Assembly: GCA_949752735.1 (NCBI GenBank) | Contig: OX457042.1 | Location: 61,580,699 to 61,644,698, forward strand | Direction of reading: 5' to 3' | DNA from: Lumbricus terrestris | Lineage: Eukaryota; Annelida; Clitellata; Crassiclitellata; Lumbricidae | Length of the DNA stretch: 64,000 nucleotides | Part shown: positions 44,853 through 55,938 of the stretch, one piece after another | Layout of the letters: each line of letters starts with the position of its first letter | How positions within the stretch are numbered: position 1 is the stretch's first letter | Translations under genes and position numbers: made by a program | Notes under the pieces: generated by a model | What the model was told of the DNA's origin: nothing | What the model saw: the letters and a program-made list of their open reading frames with translations, nothing else | Database searches by the model: none

Positions 44853-45221
44853 TTAAAAAATATGTGAACTCTTTAATAGGCCTGAAACTTTATATACATG
44901 GTGCATTATATATAGTAACTCAATAAGGCAATCTATCGTACTGAACGTCGTATAGAAATGTTGTTGCCTGGACTGCCGTCCATGGGTGTCTGGACGGTAG
45001 TCCATGCAATCATGGGGGCCGTTCGTAACTTCATAGACGGCGTCCATGCAGTCATGGACGACCTCCAAGCAGTGCTTGCCAAATAAGTGACAGGACGGCG
45101 TCCAGCCTCGAAAATAATTGCCTGGACACGGTCCATGACCGTACTGCCAGACTTTGAGCCCTGGCTGCACAATCATACACGAAATGCATGAATTGCAAAG
45201 GGTAAAGTAGGGTGCTGCCAC
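44853..45221 (-). CDS. unrecognised Cys-rich reading frame (uncertain)
   Basis: A 122-codon frame with ten or more cysteines: CNSCISC, GPCPGNYFRGWTPSCHLFGK, HCLEVVHDCMDA, PHDCMDY. A possible splice acceptor TGTGCAG precedes PGLKVW. I recognise no family. The DNA also has several GTCC/GGAC palindromic repeats (CATGGAC, GTCCATG), so the frame could be a by-product of a repeat. No neighbouring exon was found. Confidence 0.25.
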   Translation of the reverse strand: MAAPYFTLCNSCISCMIVQPGLKVWQYGHGPCPGNYFRGWTPSCHLFGKHCLEVVHDCMDAVYEVTNGPHDCMDYRPDTHGRQSRQQHFYTTFSTIDCLIELLYIMHHVYKVSGLLKSSHIF

Positions 45222-45239
45222 CGTGGTTTTTATATGCCG

Positions 45240-45495
45240 AACACTTTCGAACTTGCTGCCTGTCAGATAATTATTGCATTCGGAATTTGATTAATTCCGA
45301 ATGTAACAATTATTTTACAATCATTGTCAATTATCTATATGACCGTTGTTTTAACTTTTAAAATAGTCTTCACGTTATTGCTGCTGCTTCATTATCTTTC
45401 ATCAGATTCAGAAGACCTTCGCTCCCCTTACCTTTGAGAGCACTGACATGGGACTTTCCGATTGACCCTGGACCGATCTTGGGGCAGTATCTTTT
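45240..45495. other. intergenic DNA
   Basis: AT-rich; contains an inverted pair TTATTGCATTCGGAATTTGA / TTAATTCCGAATGTAACAAT around 45268-45312 that could form a hairpin. Nothing else was recognised. Confidence 0.4.
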
Positions 45496-45499
45496 TTTG

Positions 45500-45650
45500 C
45501 CCCACCACGCCGCGCCGCGCCGCCGTCGCCGTCGCCGAGAATTTGTCGGCGCCGCCGCCGCCGACGTTTGTTTGTCGGCGCGCCGCCGCCGCCGACCAAA
45601 AATGACCTGTGCGCCGCCGCCGATGTCGTCAAGTCGGCGCAGGGCTCTGA
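45500..45650. repeat. GCC-rich short element, copy 2
   Basis: GCC/GCG triplet blocks with AATTTGTCGGCG and TTTGTTTGTCGGCGCGCCG spacers, the inverse of the copy at 32955-33085. See that entry. Confidence 0.6.
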
Positions 45651-45887
45651 TATAGGCTAACCATAACCTATAACATCGAAAGCTTTATAAGGTCAATTCG
45701 GGGACCTTTGCAAACGACCATGACACTTGAAACTTTCTAATCTATTAGGCTGTTTATGAGTCTAAATATGTCTATTTACTATTTGTCCTTGCGTAACCCG
45801 AATGCAATTAAAATCACTCGAGGATTGTTGCCATACATAATATGCTACGCTGCCCATCGCCTCACAGATAATCATGTCGCCCACGTC

Positions 45888-46098
45888 CAAGGCTGTTTTT
45901 AAGGAATTATTAGAACTGCACAACCCATTCTTTTCCTTCCAATCCTCCATGTTACATGTAAATTACTTCCAATCGGAGGGCAACGACCTTTTTGCCAGTT
46001 TTAACTGCACAGAACTTGTGACAGAAGTGCTTTGCAGCTCCACAAATCCATTTAGAACTGCACATTTTGTGTACAACTGCATGTTTAAAAAAGCCCTG
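45888..46098. mobile_element. hAT-like MITE family A, copy 2
   Basis: 211 bp starting CAAGGCTGTTTTTAAGG and ending TTTAAAAAAGCCCTG. It is flanked by the perfect 8-bp duplication CCCACGTC (45880-45887 and 46099-46106). Internal GAACTGCAC and ACTGCA motifs are shared with copies 1 and 3. Confidence 0.85.
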
Positions 46099-46330
46099 CC
46101 CACGTCGTAGCTTTGAGCGGCAATTAACATTATTATTGCAAGTTAATTCACAAACCACATAATTGTATAATTCTGAGAAGCTATGCTGCAACCCAATATG
46201 CCTACAATAGCCGTAGGTAAAAACTTAATGTTGTAGCGTGTAAGGGTTTAATTGTATATTTTCAAAAAGTGTTTAATCACGTTACCGTCCTGCTTTGAAG
46301 CGGGCGAATCCAGGTTTTTGGGGAGAGGAA

Positions 46331-46524
46331 CAGGGCTGTTTTAAAGAAATTTTTAGAACTGCACAACCCCTTCTTTCCATTCCCATCCTCCATGGTAAAT
46401 TGCTTCCAATCGGAGGACAATGACCTTTTTGCCCGTTTTGATTCTACAGAACTGCTTCTACAACTGCACAAATCCATTTAGAACTGAACATTTTGTGCAC
46501 AACTGCACGTTTAAAAAGGCCATG
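46331..46524. mobile_element. hAT-like MITE family A, copy 3
   Basis: 194 bp starting CAGGGCTGTTTTAAAG and ending TTTAAAAAGGCCATG. The flanks GAGAGGAA and GAGGGGAA match at 7 of 8 positions. It lies about 230 bp from copy 2, in the same orientation. Confidence 0.82.
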
Positions 46525-46738
46525 GAGGGGAACCAACGGTCGTTCGGCAGAACGCAACCCGCTCAGGTGCATGGCGCAGACGGTCGGAAATTTTTTACTT
46601 TTTGGATCTCTTTTTTCTCTCAAGATCTGTTTTTACTTTTATTTTGTACTCACTTTCTCTTTCTAATGGTCTAACGACTTTTTAAAGCATAGTATCGTCC
46701 ATACCTTAATTCTAGCAATGGATAGCTCAACTCTTTAA

Positions 46739-47279
46739 TCATCTATATCTATAAGGAAGGATGTGGCGGACTTTGTCCAGAATGCACGCTCACAGTTTTG
46801 CAGCTACTCACCTTAAACATTGTACATAAATAGACTTTCACTCAACTTACTCACTACTCAGGCAAGCTATTTTCACCTCCTTATTCACTTTAGAACTCTA
46901 GATATTAGACATTTTAATTTTCGCCGTGTTATTTACGCGATCGCTGCAATTGCGACTCCATTATTTGAATCGTTGTGCAATAACAAATGACGTAATTTTC
47001 GTCAAAGCTTAGCATGAAAGTCGAGCCCTCGCTACGCAGCGCAACCGCCCTGGGAAAGATGAATGCCCTCGGCCAAGGAGTAGGCTATATACACTAAGAG
47101 GAACCCCGTGCAACATGAGTTTAACCAGCAGAATTGGGGAAGACCTTCCTAGCAGAGGAGCATAAATAAACATTTATAAACCCACATGGGCGGCGAAGCC
47201 GCCCCACAGAGGCGGGTGGAGCTGGGTTTGGGGACGAAAAATCGAAATTTCCCGTGCAACGCCGGGTACCCCAGCTAGT
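46739..47279 (+). mobile_element. Helitron-like non-autonomous element
   Basis: It starts ATCTATATCTATAAGGAAGG and ends AAATTTCCCGTGCAACGCCGGG, then TACCCCAG and CTAGT, the hairpin plus CTAG terminus shared with the copy at 17767-17979. About 540 bp without coding sequence. Confidence 0.65.
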
Positions 47280-47924
47280 ACGCTATAATAGCAGTTAGGC
47301 TAATAGCCTAACAGGCCTAACACGGTTTCTTACAACCCTTCGTGTAGGTTCCTATTTCAATTTTTATGTTAAAAAAACGCTGTTAAATTTTTCCCATAGT
47401 AAATTTGATCCTGGGGCGGGGATTTGATTCCTGGGGCGGGGGAACTTCCCCAGATTCCTATATCAAACACTAGTTGCTTGCATATAGCCTAACTTGATGA
47501 AATTATACCTAGTGACTTAATTCTGGCCGGTACCTAATTCAGGCCACTTTTTGACCTTTATTCACAGCCAAAGTAAGAGTACTACAGTTATTATAAGGGA
47601 AATTATTTTGTCACACCTTGTTTTGCTTGCGGCTCGAGGCTAAAAATAACTCATAGCTGACTAGCGGATTTTCTAATCACGTGTCAAAGTTTTGATCATT
47701 TCCAGTTGTTGCAGCATACATAATTTGAGATTTTCAAGTTTTTCATCAACATACTGCTTCAATTGGGTAAGTCTATTTAACGAACAAATGTTATTTTCAT
47801 ATAAAGTAAACATTATATTATTTAATGGCAGCTTGATAGTTTGTCCCAGTTGGCGGATTAATAAGATGCTGTGCGGCAAAATAAGTCACGCAGAGAAACC
47901 TATTTCTGACCACATCTGCAATGT

Positions 47925-48062
47925 AATTCAGGCCATGGCCAGAGATAGGTATCTGATGGCCAGAATTAGGTATCGGGCGGCCAGAATCAGGTATCAGGTG
48001 ACCAGAATTAGGTATCGGGCGGCCAGAATCAGGTATCAGGTGACCAGAATTAGGTATCGACT
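47925..48062 (+). repeat. tandem GGCCAGAAT-containing units inside the left end of the pogo element
   Basis: About seven copies of a 17-18 bp unit, (A/G)CCAGAAT(T/C)AGGTATC(G/A)GG, lie in two alternating variants just upstream of the transposase. Single copies occur at the left end (47519-47545, inverted) and at the right end (51218-51290 and 51451-51460). Confidence 0.9.
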
Positions 48063-48119
48063 GCCAGCTTTTAATTTTAAAGCTCACAACATTTTTCTTG
48101 CAGCGTCAATTAATTGAAA

Positions 48120-50848
48120 ATGGTGTCAGTCAATAAAGGCAAGAACGCCAAGAAATTGGCAAAAACAGAGGAGACAAATAATAAAGGAAGAAGGAGAGCT
48201 GCAAGAGGGAAGCATTGCCTTTGGACTGAAAGTGCAATGCTTGCAGCAATTGCAGCTGTTCGTGAAAATGGAATGTCCCAAAGAGCAGCATGCAAAACGT
48301 TTCAAGTTCCCCGAAGTACTCTACAAGTCCGTTTAACTGGGAAAACAGAAATCGGTTCCAGGCCTGGTCGTCCAACTATCATGTCATCTGATCAAGAAGA
48401 AAAACTGGCTGATTTTGCTTGCAATCGAGCTGCAATGGGGATCGGATTTGGACGACAGCAATTACTCAAGTATGCCGAAGCATATGCTAAAAAGCATAGC
48501 ATTGTCTTCAAAAATGGGAGACCATCGATACGTTGGTGGTATGGAATGAAGAGGCGACATCTTAAGATCACATTGCGTCGTCCGGAGGGAACAGCTGCTG
48601 TCAGACACCAATGCATGGACCCTACAAAGGTGGCAAAATATTTCAGCGTGCTGAAGATGGTGTTGGATGACAACCAGTTGAATTCCAAGCTTCATACCAT
48701 CTGGAACATGGACGAAACTGGTGTCCAACTGGACCATAAACCGGGTAGGATCATTGCAACTAAAGGATCGAAATATTTGCACAGCCGAACCAGTGGCAAC
48801 AGAGAAACAATTACTGTAATTGGGGCAATAAATGCTGGTGGTGGCTACATTCCTCCACATGTAATTGTGAAAGGAAAGACTACGAGGTCCCTCTTCTCTT
48901 TTCAAATGGAAACGGCTCCGGATGGAACCACTTGGAGTGTGTCTGATAGCGGATGGACGAAGCAGGGCATTGCTCTGCTCTGGTTCAATGCCGCCTTCTT
49001 ACCAAACATAGGACCAGACAGACCTCAGCTGCTTATTGTGGATGGCCACGATTCACACAATTTCGTGGAACTGCTCGAAACTGCGGCAGAAAACGGCATC
49101 CACATAATTGAACTGCCAGCTCATACATCCAACTGGCTCCAACCGTGCGATCGGACAGGTTTTTGGACCTTTCAAGAATGCTTACAGAAAGGCATGTGAA
49201 GATCTCATGACTCAGTTCCCAGGAACTCTTGTATCACGAGCAAGTTTCTGTGGATTGCTTAAAAAAGCTTGGGAGGAGGCGTTATCCGCGAGCAATATAG
49301 TATCTGGTTTCAGAGCATGTGGAATCCATCCGTTCAATCCAGATTCTGTACCATCAGAAGCATACTTGCCAAATTGCATGTATTCTGTGAAGCAACTCAT
49401 TGAAAGCGAAGTGTCATTGAGGATTCTTCATCCCAAAATTCAGCTTCAACGCCAAAAAACGATGGATCATCGACATCTGATTCTCCAAGACAAACGCTGT
49501 CTTCAAGTTTTCAAGGAGCATGTGATGACTCTTCAGCACCAGTCGTCATAGATAATTCAACAACTCAGAACGTTTTCAATATTTCGGATTTCACGTCGAT
49601 GGATCCTGAGGTAGTTGCAAAAGCTTGTGCAACTGCGTCCCCAGTGAAAGTTTTACGATTGCTCGAGTCAACTCTCACCCAACAACAGTTGGGTTGTTTC
49701 CAATATCTATATGAGAAAAAGTACAGCCTAAACCAGGACGAAACATACAAAACCTGGCAGAAATTAAAAAGTTTGGCGGAAGAACAAGATGAAGATCATC
49801 AGGCGCCATCCGTAGAAGAGATCATGGACTTGAATTTATCTGTGGGAACTTTGCCAAGCTTTTCTGAGAGCCTTACAGGAGATTTCAATATTGATGACTC
49901 ATTTGCAGATCTATTGTTATCTGTCATTTCAACGGAGCAAAAAGGAACCGATACATCCACTTCCTTGGAAATTCCAAACTCAAATCTTTGTCAGTGTTCC
50001 ACCGAGAATAATATACTATGTTCTTGTTCAACTAACAAACAAGTTTGTAACGTTCTTCTTGCCGAAAATCAGACTGCCATCAACACTTTGAGCCTTGATG
50101 AGACACCTTGTTCTTCCAACATCGATGCGAGAGAAATCAAAAAACAAAATTCCGTTGATTCAAATTCTGCTGTTAAGTCGATCGCATTGAACCCTACAAC
50201 ATCCAGTGACATTGCAGTTATCTTAGGTAGTCAGAGTCACGTCGACGACGAGGAACGTTTTGCTCATCCAAGTCTCAGTGACCACCCTAGTAGTTCTATT
50301 TCTGCCCGGGTCAATTCAGTCGAAGGAAAACAATTCCCTTTCAAAAACCGATCTTATCCTGGAGACGTTGACAGTGATATTCTCCCATATCCAGCAATAA
50401 CTACAAGAGGGAAAAAAACTAATTTGAAGCAGAAATTTTTCTTATCACTTCCAAAGAATCTCGTGATTTGAAGCTAAAGGAACAGCACGCAAAAGTGGAA
50501 CGTCAGAGGATCAAGGAAGAAAAAGCACACAACAAGCAGCAACAAGTGAAAAAGGTAAAGAAAGTGATTGAAAAACAACCAAGGGGAAAGAAACCGAACA
50601 CATTAAAAGGAAAGGAAAAACCGATGCCATCTCAGAAGACAAACAAGAAAACGAATAAGGCTTGCAAAACCCAGGGTACAACCGATTCTCTGATTCCATG
50701 CGATATTTGCCAAGTACGATTTTGTGATGATAAGACAGGAAGAAAATGGATTGAATGCCAAGGCTGTCAGACTTGGTTTCACAATGCCTGCCAAGGTCTG
50801 GATGAAAATGGACCAGAACATTTTTTGTGCATTTCATGCGATGCATGA
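48120..50848 (+). pseudogene. pogo/Tigger-like transposase with C-terminal PHD finger, three frameshifts
   Basis: It starts at ATG 48120. Piece 1 has an N-terminal psq-type helix-turn-helix (MLAAIAAVRENGMSQRAACK), a second HTH-like region (SDQEEKLADF), and a DDE domain with NMDETGV near 199, IVDGHDSH near 308 and SNWLQPCD near 342. The frame shifts near 49160 next to a run of five T, again near 49435 (CCCAAAATTC), and again near 50440 (next to TTTTTC). Piece 2 has VFGPFKNAYRK and FRACGIHPFNPD, the end of the DDE domain. Piece 3 is a long low-complexity Ser/Thr region. Piece 4 (to 50848) is lysine-rich and ends in a PHD finger: CDIC, WIECQGCQTWFHNAC, FLCISC. The DDE enzyme cuts and pastes the element; the PHD could read histone tails. 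Broken as written. Confidence 0.85.
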
Positions 50849-51450
50849 GACATTGAAATGACTCGTGCAGTCGATTGTTTTTGTTTTTCCTCATCTCTGC
50901 TAGTTATTATGTTCTCATAGAGTAGGATGAAATCTTTTAGTCAGGTTTTGTGCAATAATGTTGGCATTTTTAATTGGCTGGTAGGCTACACCTTGTAGTC
51001 ATCTGTTCTAAGATACATTCTTGTCAATTTGTCCTAGTCAAGTTTTGCAATAGCCGGCTAAAGGCAACTATGTTACAAAATAGTAGTTCGATTTGATTTT
51101 TTGTTGGTACTCTTAGCCTTTTAGGATTTGTAGCCATTTTGATTTTATTTAGATTTTTGATTTTACTGGTTTATGCATAATACAACATAAAACCTATTTC
51201 TAGCCACATGAAACATTATTCTGGCCAGTGGCCAGAAATATGTACCCATGTGGCCAAGAAATATGTATCAGTGGCCAGAGTTTTGTATTTTAGAGGGGTC
51301 CCAGCAATATATATATTTTAATTTCATTTATGTTCTTGCAAGATATTCTACGATATAATAATATACTCAATATGTTGCTTGATCTCGATGTTTTGTTTTT
51401 AAACAAATTTAACTGATCCAAGTATTCAATTTTTGCGAAGTTCTGACAAA
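50849..51450. other. 3' flank within the pogo element
   Basis: AT-rich non-coding DNA after the transposase stop, with three GGCCAGA-type motifs at 51218-51290 preceding the right terminal repeat. Confidence 0.6.
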
Positions 51451-51480
51451 GTGGCCAGAATTTGGTAACTTTACCCTATA

Positions 51481-52510
51481 GGCTACATCGGTCTACGACG
51501 ATGCCCGATAAATCAAATTCTGGGTCAAGGCGGTACATGAGTAGCTTAACAAAATATTATCGGTTTTATAGTTACTTAAGAAAATTCACCTGTGAATAAG
51601 ATATTAAATACATCTTGTAGTGGATGCAGTCACGTTTATTAGGTCTACAGTCGCTCTTCTTCGCTTGGCCTACTTCACGTAATATACGTCGATTGGAAAG
51701 GCTATTATAAAAGCAAGTAGGCCAATTAATCTGTTTTGCCGCAAGTTTTAAATCTTGGTCACTTCAGTTGCTATAAAAAAAATGCCTACGCAAGGCAAAG
51801 GTTAGAAATTTAATTGACCAAAGCATTTATCCAAGACAGAATTATTAGCTAAATCCAAAAAATATAAAGCAGTAAACGTAAATGTAGGATATTTTATGAA
51901 CGAGCGTGCATTGATGTGATGTCACAAAGATCTGTTTTTTTTAAGTAAGCAAAACAGCAATTGAACAAATTCAGGAAATAAAGTATTAAATACCGGTACC
52001 AAATTTAGAAAGCGTTTATGTGGGAACAAAGGGCATGCTATTGTTAGGACAGTCACATTTCTTTGTTCTAACAGCATATTATTATTAGCCTACGACGACA
52101 CGACGATGATATACATCATCAATTTTGTCCTCCGGACTTCATAATGTGACGTATTCTCTTTGTTATGCAATTTTTCTGCGTCACTTCGTGCTGGTCAAGT
52201 TGCTGCTACGACAATAGCTCTGTCTATTATGACGACATCTTTTGGTACTACGTCACTATTGTTACGTCATTGGCTATTTATAGTGTTATGTTGCTAGGAT
52301 AATGGTATATTCCGTGCTAGACCTATGACGACCACTCTGTGTTCTACAAATTCTTCTGTGACGTCATTAGCTTTTTTCGTCAACACGTTGCTGTCATGAT
52401 GTAAGGCACATAGTTTACATTACTTGCTATAGACTTTTTTTAATTGTTTGGGGCATAGATTTGTTATGTTAAAAATATATATATATGCTTAAAGCTGAAG
52501 TGAGCGTCTT
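51481..52510. other. intergenic DNA, nothing recognised
   Basis: Roughly 1 kb of AT-rich sequence. Several TGACGTCA-like and ACGTCA motifs lie at 52140-52370 but no gene is nearby to regulate. Confidence 0.4.
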
Positions 52511-52512
52511 CG

Positions 52513-52935
52513 CAAGTTTTTTTTAACGTGCAGTTCTACACAAAATGTGCAGCTATAAATGAATTTATGCAGTTGTAAAAGCAGTTAGGCCTATGTGCAG
52601 TGGAAATCATTAGAAAACGGTAGTCCTAATATTATTGCAGACCGTTTTACAACGGAAGAAGAAGGACATGTGCAGTGAAAAATTAGCAGGAAGGTGAAAT
52701 AAAACAATTTTCAAGTTGATGGCTAAAACGTTCATCAGTTTTCTCGTCGCCGACTTCCGATATTTCTGGCAAAATTTTAAACTTGGGACAAATTTCTGAA
52801 CTAACGACTAAAAAAGGTCATCAGTTTTTTTCGTCACCGACTTGCGACATTTCTTTGGGAAAATTTTCGCCAAACAAAACCGCACTAAAAAACTTCCTGC
52901 TTGTGCAGTTCTACAAATTTCTTCAAAAAGCCCCG
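52513..52935 (-). mobile_element. hAT-like MITE family A, longer diverged copy 4
   Basis: Reverse orientation. The right end CTTCAAAAAGCCCC and the left end CAAGTTTTTTTTAACGTGCAG match the family termini, and repeated GTGCAGTT (inverse of AACTGCAC) occurs inside. About 420 bp, so it carries extra internal sequence. The possible target duplication is imperfect (CGTCTTCG against TGGCTTCG). Confidence 0.55.
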
Positions 52936-53094
52936 TGGCTTCGAATTATTTCTTCTGAGTTCTTTTGCCCCTTTAACAATTAGAATTTTTTCGTTTATTG
53001 AACAATCCGGTTGACCAGTTACAGTGTACCCTATACCTGCAATAGGCCTAATGCATTTGAAACAATTTACAGGAACTCAGATCGCAGAATAGGC

Positions 53095-53330
53095 TACATG
53101 TAGGCTAGGCCTACATAAATCTTGACTAACTAACAGAACAGAGCTGACGGCACCAGGTAGACCAGATGAACTAACAGAACATGCAGGCAGCCTGCAATAA
53201 TCGGCCCCAGTGGCAGCTTGCAAAGCATTCCGCCCTATAGGCCTAGGCCTAGGCTTACGGGACGCGAACTCGTTGCTTTTTGCACTCTACGCCAGCGTGT
53301 TATCGAATGCGGTACCGGACCCCAACAGAT
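53095..53330 (-). mobile_element. tRNA-derived SINE, family 2, copy 1
   Basis: On the minus strand it begins GGGGTCCGGTACCGCATTCG, then ATAACACGCTGGCGTAGAGTG (A-box side) and GAGTTCGCGTCC (B box), followed by a body with GCTGCCACTGGGGCC. The same order of blocks is found at 58745-58950. Confidence 0.65.
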
Positions 53331-53684
53331 TAGGCCTACAACAATAAACTATTGAAATTCGCTTCTCTTTTATTAGTCTAGGCCTATTGGCTAATTTTAT
53401 GAGTGGGGGCAGTGGCGTAACAACTGAGCCGGGGGCCCGTGGACATTCTCAACTTGGGGGCCCCCTATCCATTAACGAGGCTAAACAGTGAAAACAATAA
53501 TTAGATGGCTATTTTAAAACAAGAGCGCCTATTATATCTGAAGTAATTTTGGTAGCGCAATAGTGTAGGCCTACTGGTGACTTTTCATAAAATTTCGCTT
53601 TATGAATGTCAGTATTAAACGCTGTCATCAATAATCCATTGTTAAGACACGTGCATTAATGGTTCAATGGAAAACAAGAAAACG

Positions 53685-54280
53685 GTTCCACGACTACAGA
53701 CAACTCGTCTAACGACAACAGTTACTGGTCTACAGACAACTGGTCTACAGACAACTCGTATTATTGATGAAATAGAAACTGGATTTATGAAAAAACGTTA
53801 GATGGTTTTCTAGCTTAAATGGAAGCTGGATTGATGATTTTCACTCATGTAATTCAACGTGTATCCAGCTTCTATTTCAGATCTAAAAATACCTTCATCC
53901 AGCTTCCATCTCTCGTTTGTTAGGCTATTTTTGTCAATTCAACTTCTATTTCAGATATAAAAATACCTTCATCCAGTTTCCATCTCTTAAGCGTTTTTCA
54001 TCAATCCAGCTTCTATTTTAGGCCTAGAACTAAAATTTATACCTTCATCCAGCTTCTATTTCTCATGCGTTATTTTCGTCAATCTAGCTTATATTTAACC
54101 TTTAAAAGAACCTTCATCCAGCTTCCATTTCTCTTGCGTTTTGATCAATCCAGCCTCCATTTCAGCTGTACAAAACTTTCATCCAGCTTCCATTTCTCAA
54201 GCGCTGAACCAGTTGTCTGTAGCCTAGACCATGCAGTTGTTAGACCAGTTGTCTGTAGACCAGTCTGTTGTCGTGACACC
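53685..54280. mobile_element. fold-back element with TCTACAGACAACTGG arms and a minisatellite core
   Basis: The left arm (53693-53760) repeats TCTACAGACAACTGG or TCTACAGACAACTCG. The right arm (54205-54280) carries the complement, CCAGTTGTCTGTAGACCAG. The core at 53860-54205 holds five degenerate units of about 70 bp with CTTCATCCAGCTTCCATTTC and TCAATCCAGCTTCTATTTCA. No coding capacity. Confidence 0.7.
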
Positions 54281-54689
54281 CATACAAAGGTCCATATGTA
54301 CACACACGTACGTGCGTGTAATGTATACTCACTGTGGCCTCTTACAGTAGTTTTTCGTAGAATTACTTCGTGAATTTGGCTACTCTAGTCTAACTGTTCG
54401 CAAACACAGCAGCATCAATTTTTCGATTTTTCTCTTCTCGTTTCTGACTGCCAGAACTGTACGTGCGTTTCATATGGCATTCATCTTATATGATGATTAT
54501 TTTCGTTTAGTACTGCAATAGTGATAATCCAGATAAAAAATAATAAATGAATGAATGCAGTGACTGTTATTATGAGCGAGAAGGAATTAACACTGCAATG
54601 TGCAGTATGTAGGAACCTATCAGTTACTTCAACACTAGTCTTGTCTCGTATTGACACACTGACAGAGACAAAGACAGGTACACACAATG

Positions 54690-54800
54690 CACACACACAC
54701 AGAGAGTGACAGAGAGAGTGAGAGACAGATAGACAGACAGAGACAGACAGACAGACCTCTCTCTCTCTCTGTCTGACAGACAGAGAGACAGACACTGCAG
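54690..54800. repeat. GACA/GAGA microsatellite
   Basis: Runs of AGACAG, GAGA and CACACA. Frames over it are artefacts. Confidence 0.9.
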
Positions 54801-55095
54801 ATAGACACACACACACAGCTTGAATTAGAGTGAGCGGGAAAAGAAAGCAGATACTATTTCAAGCATCATTCCTTAACGCTGTGTCGGGCACTCGGATGAA
54901 CTTAATTAGACCTCCATGAATGAACGTATACCCTAACCGTAGAGCCCGCCCCTAGCATGCAACTAAGAGTTGATGTCTTCTACGGGTCAAATGCTCTCAC
55001 ATCCGATGACCCATACAGTCCAGCCTGCAGACACGACACATGCGTATCATTTATCATAATGTCGGTCGTATCCAGGCTAGGCCTAGACTCTACAG

Positions 55096-55938
55096 CATAG
55101 ATTGAGTATTCGCATATTACGAATATTAAGATTTTCAAATATTCACGAATATTAACGAATATTAAAACTGCCAGCGAATATTATATTCGTAAAATACTAT
55201 GTTATTTCAAGAAATTCATTATTCTTGTCCTTTCAAGAAATTCTTTATTCTTAATTCTTATTTTGTTATTTATGAAAATGTTTAACTTTCACTGAATGAA
55301 TTGTACAAAATTGAGTTAGCCTACGCATAGGCCACCTCCTGTATCAGTAAGTGACAATAACTTTAATAGATTTATTATTAAAAACTTCAAGGTCTCTGCT
55401 GGGTCTGGCCAATGTGGCCATGCGACATTCAGATCACATTCGATACCGGTACTTAATGATAGTTAATGTTAGTCACTTTGTCTGACTTCTGACCATCCTC
55501 CCGAGCAGAAAAGAGGCAGAGCCACCGATGGTAGTTGGCAAGTAGCAGCAATAGTAGGCTAAATTAGAAATAAACTTTGGGGCCTAACTGCCTATATAGT
55601 AACTGCAAATTGATACAGTTGTTTTATATCAGTGTAGCAGGATGAGTAAATATAAATGCCAACGCAGGAAATAATAGTGCCAGATTACAAGCAAAAATTA
55701 TCCTGATCTCAGCATATTAAGCGCATCGCATATTTTAATTCAGCCCTGCCCTGAATGCGAGTGAATGTCATGGAGACACACAGAAACTTAGACTGCTTTA
55801 CCGGGTAACATTGCGGTTTCGATGGTTCACTTTAATTCGTTAACGAATATTTACGAATATTAACGAATATTAAAAAATCTTAATATTCACGAATATTTAC
55901 GAATATTAAACCCAAAAGTCACGAATACTCAATCTATG
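55096..55938. mobile_element. hAT-like MITE, 843 bp, AT-rich arms
   Basis: It starts CATAGATTGAGTATTCG and ends with its exact complement CGAATACTCAATCTATG. The perfect 8-bp target duplication CTCTACAG lies at 55088-55095 and 55939-55946. The arms extend as repeated ACGAATATTAA motifs. The centre is non-coding. Confidence 0.9.

Larger units (their letters stand above)
47504..51480 (+). mobile_element. pogo/Tigger-like DNA transposon with PHD-tailed transposase
   Basis: About 4 kb. The left end (TACCTAGTGACTTAATTCTGGCC) and right end (GGCCAGAATTTGGTAAC, then TTTACCCTA) are imperfect inverted repeats next to TA dinucleotides, as expected for Tc1/mariner-pogo elements. Many copies of GGCCAGAAT lie just inside both ends. 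The transposase is on the plus strand between them and is frameshifted. Confidence 0.8.

Noticed and set aside
53400..53470. GGGGGCCCGTGGAC as a CpG island or promoter
   Set aside because: It is the inner part of the hAT terminal repeat and is mirrored at the other end of the element.
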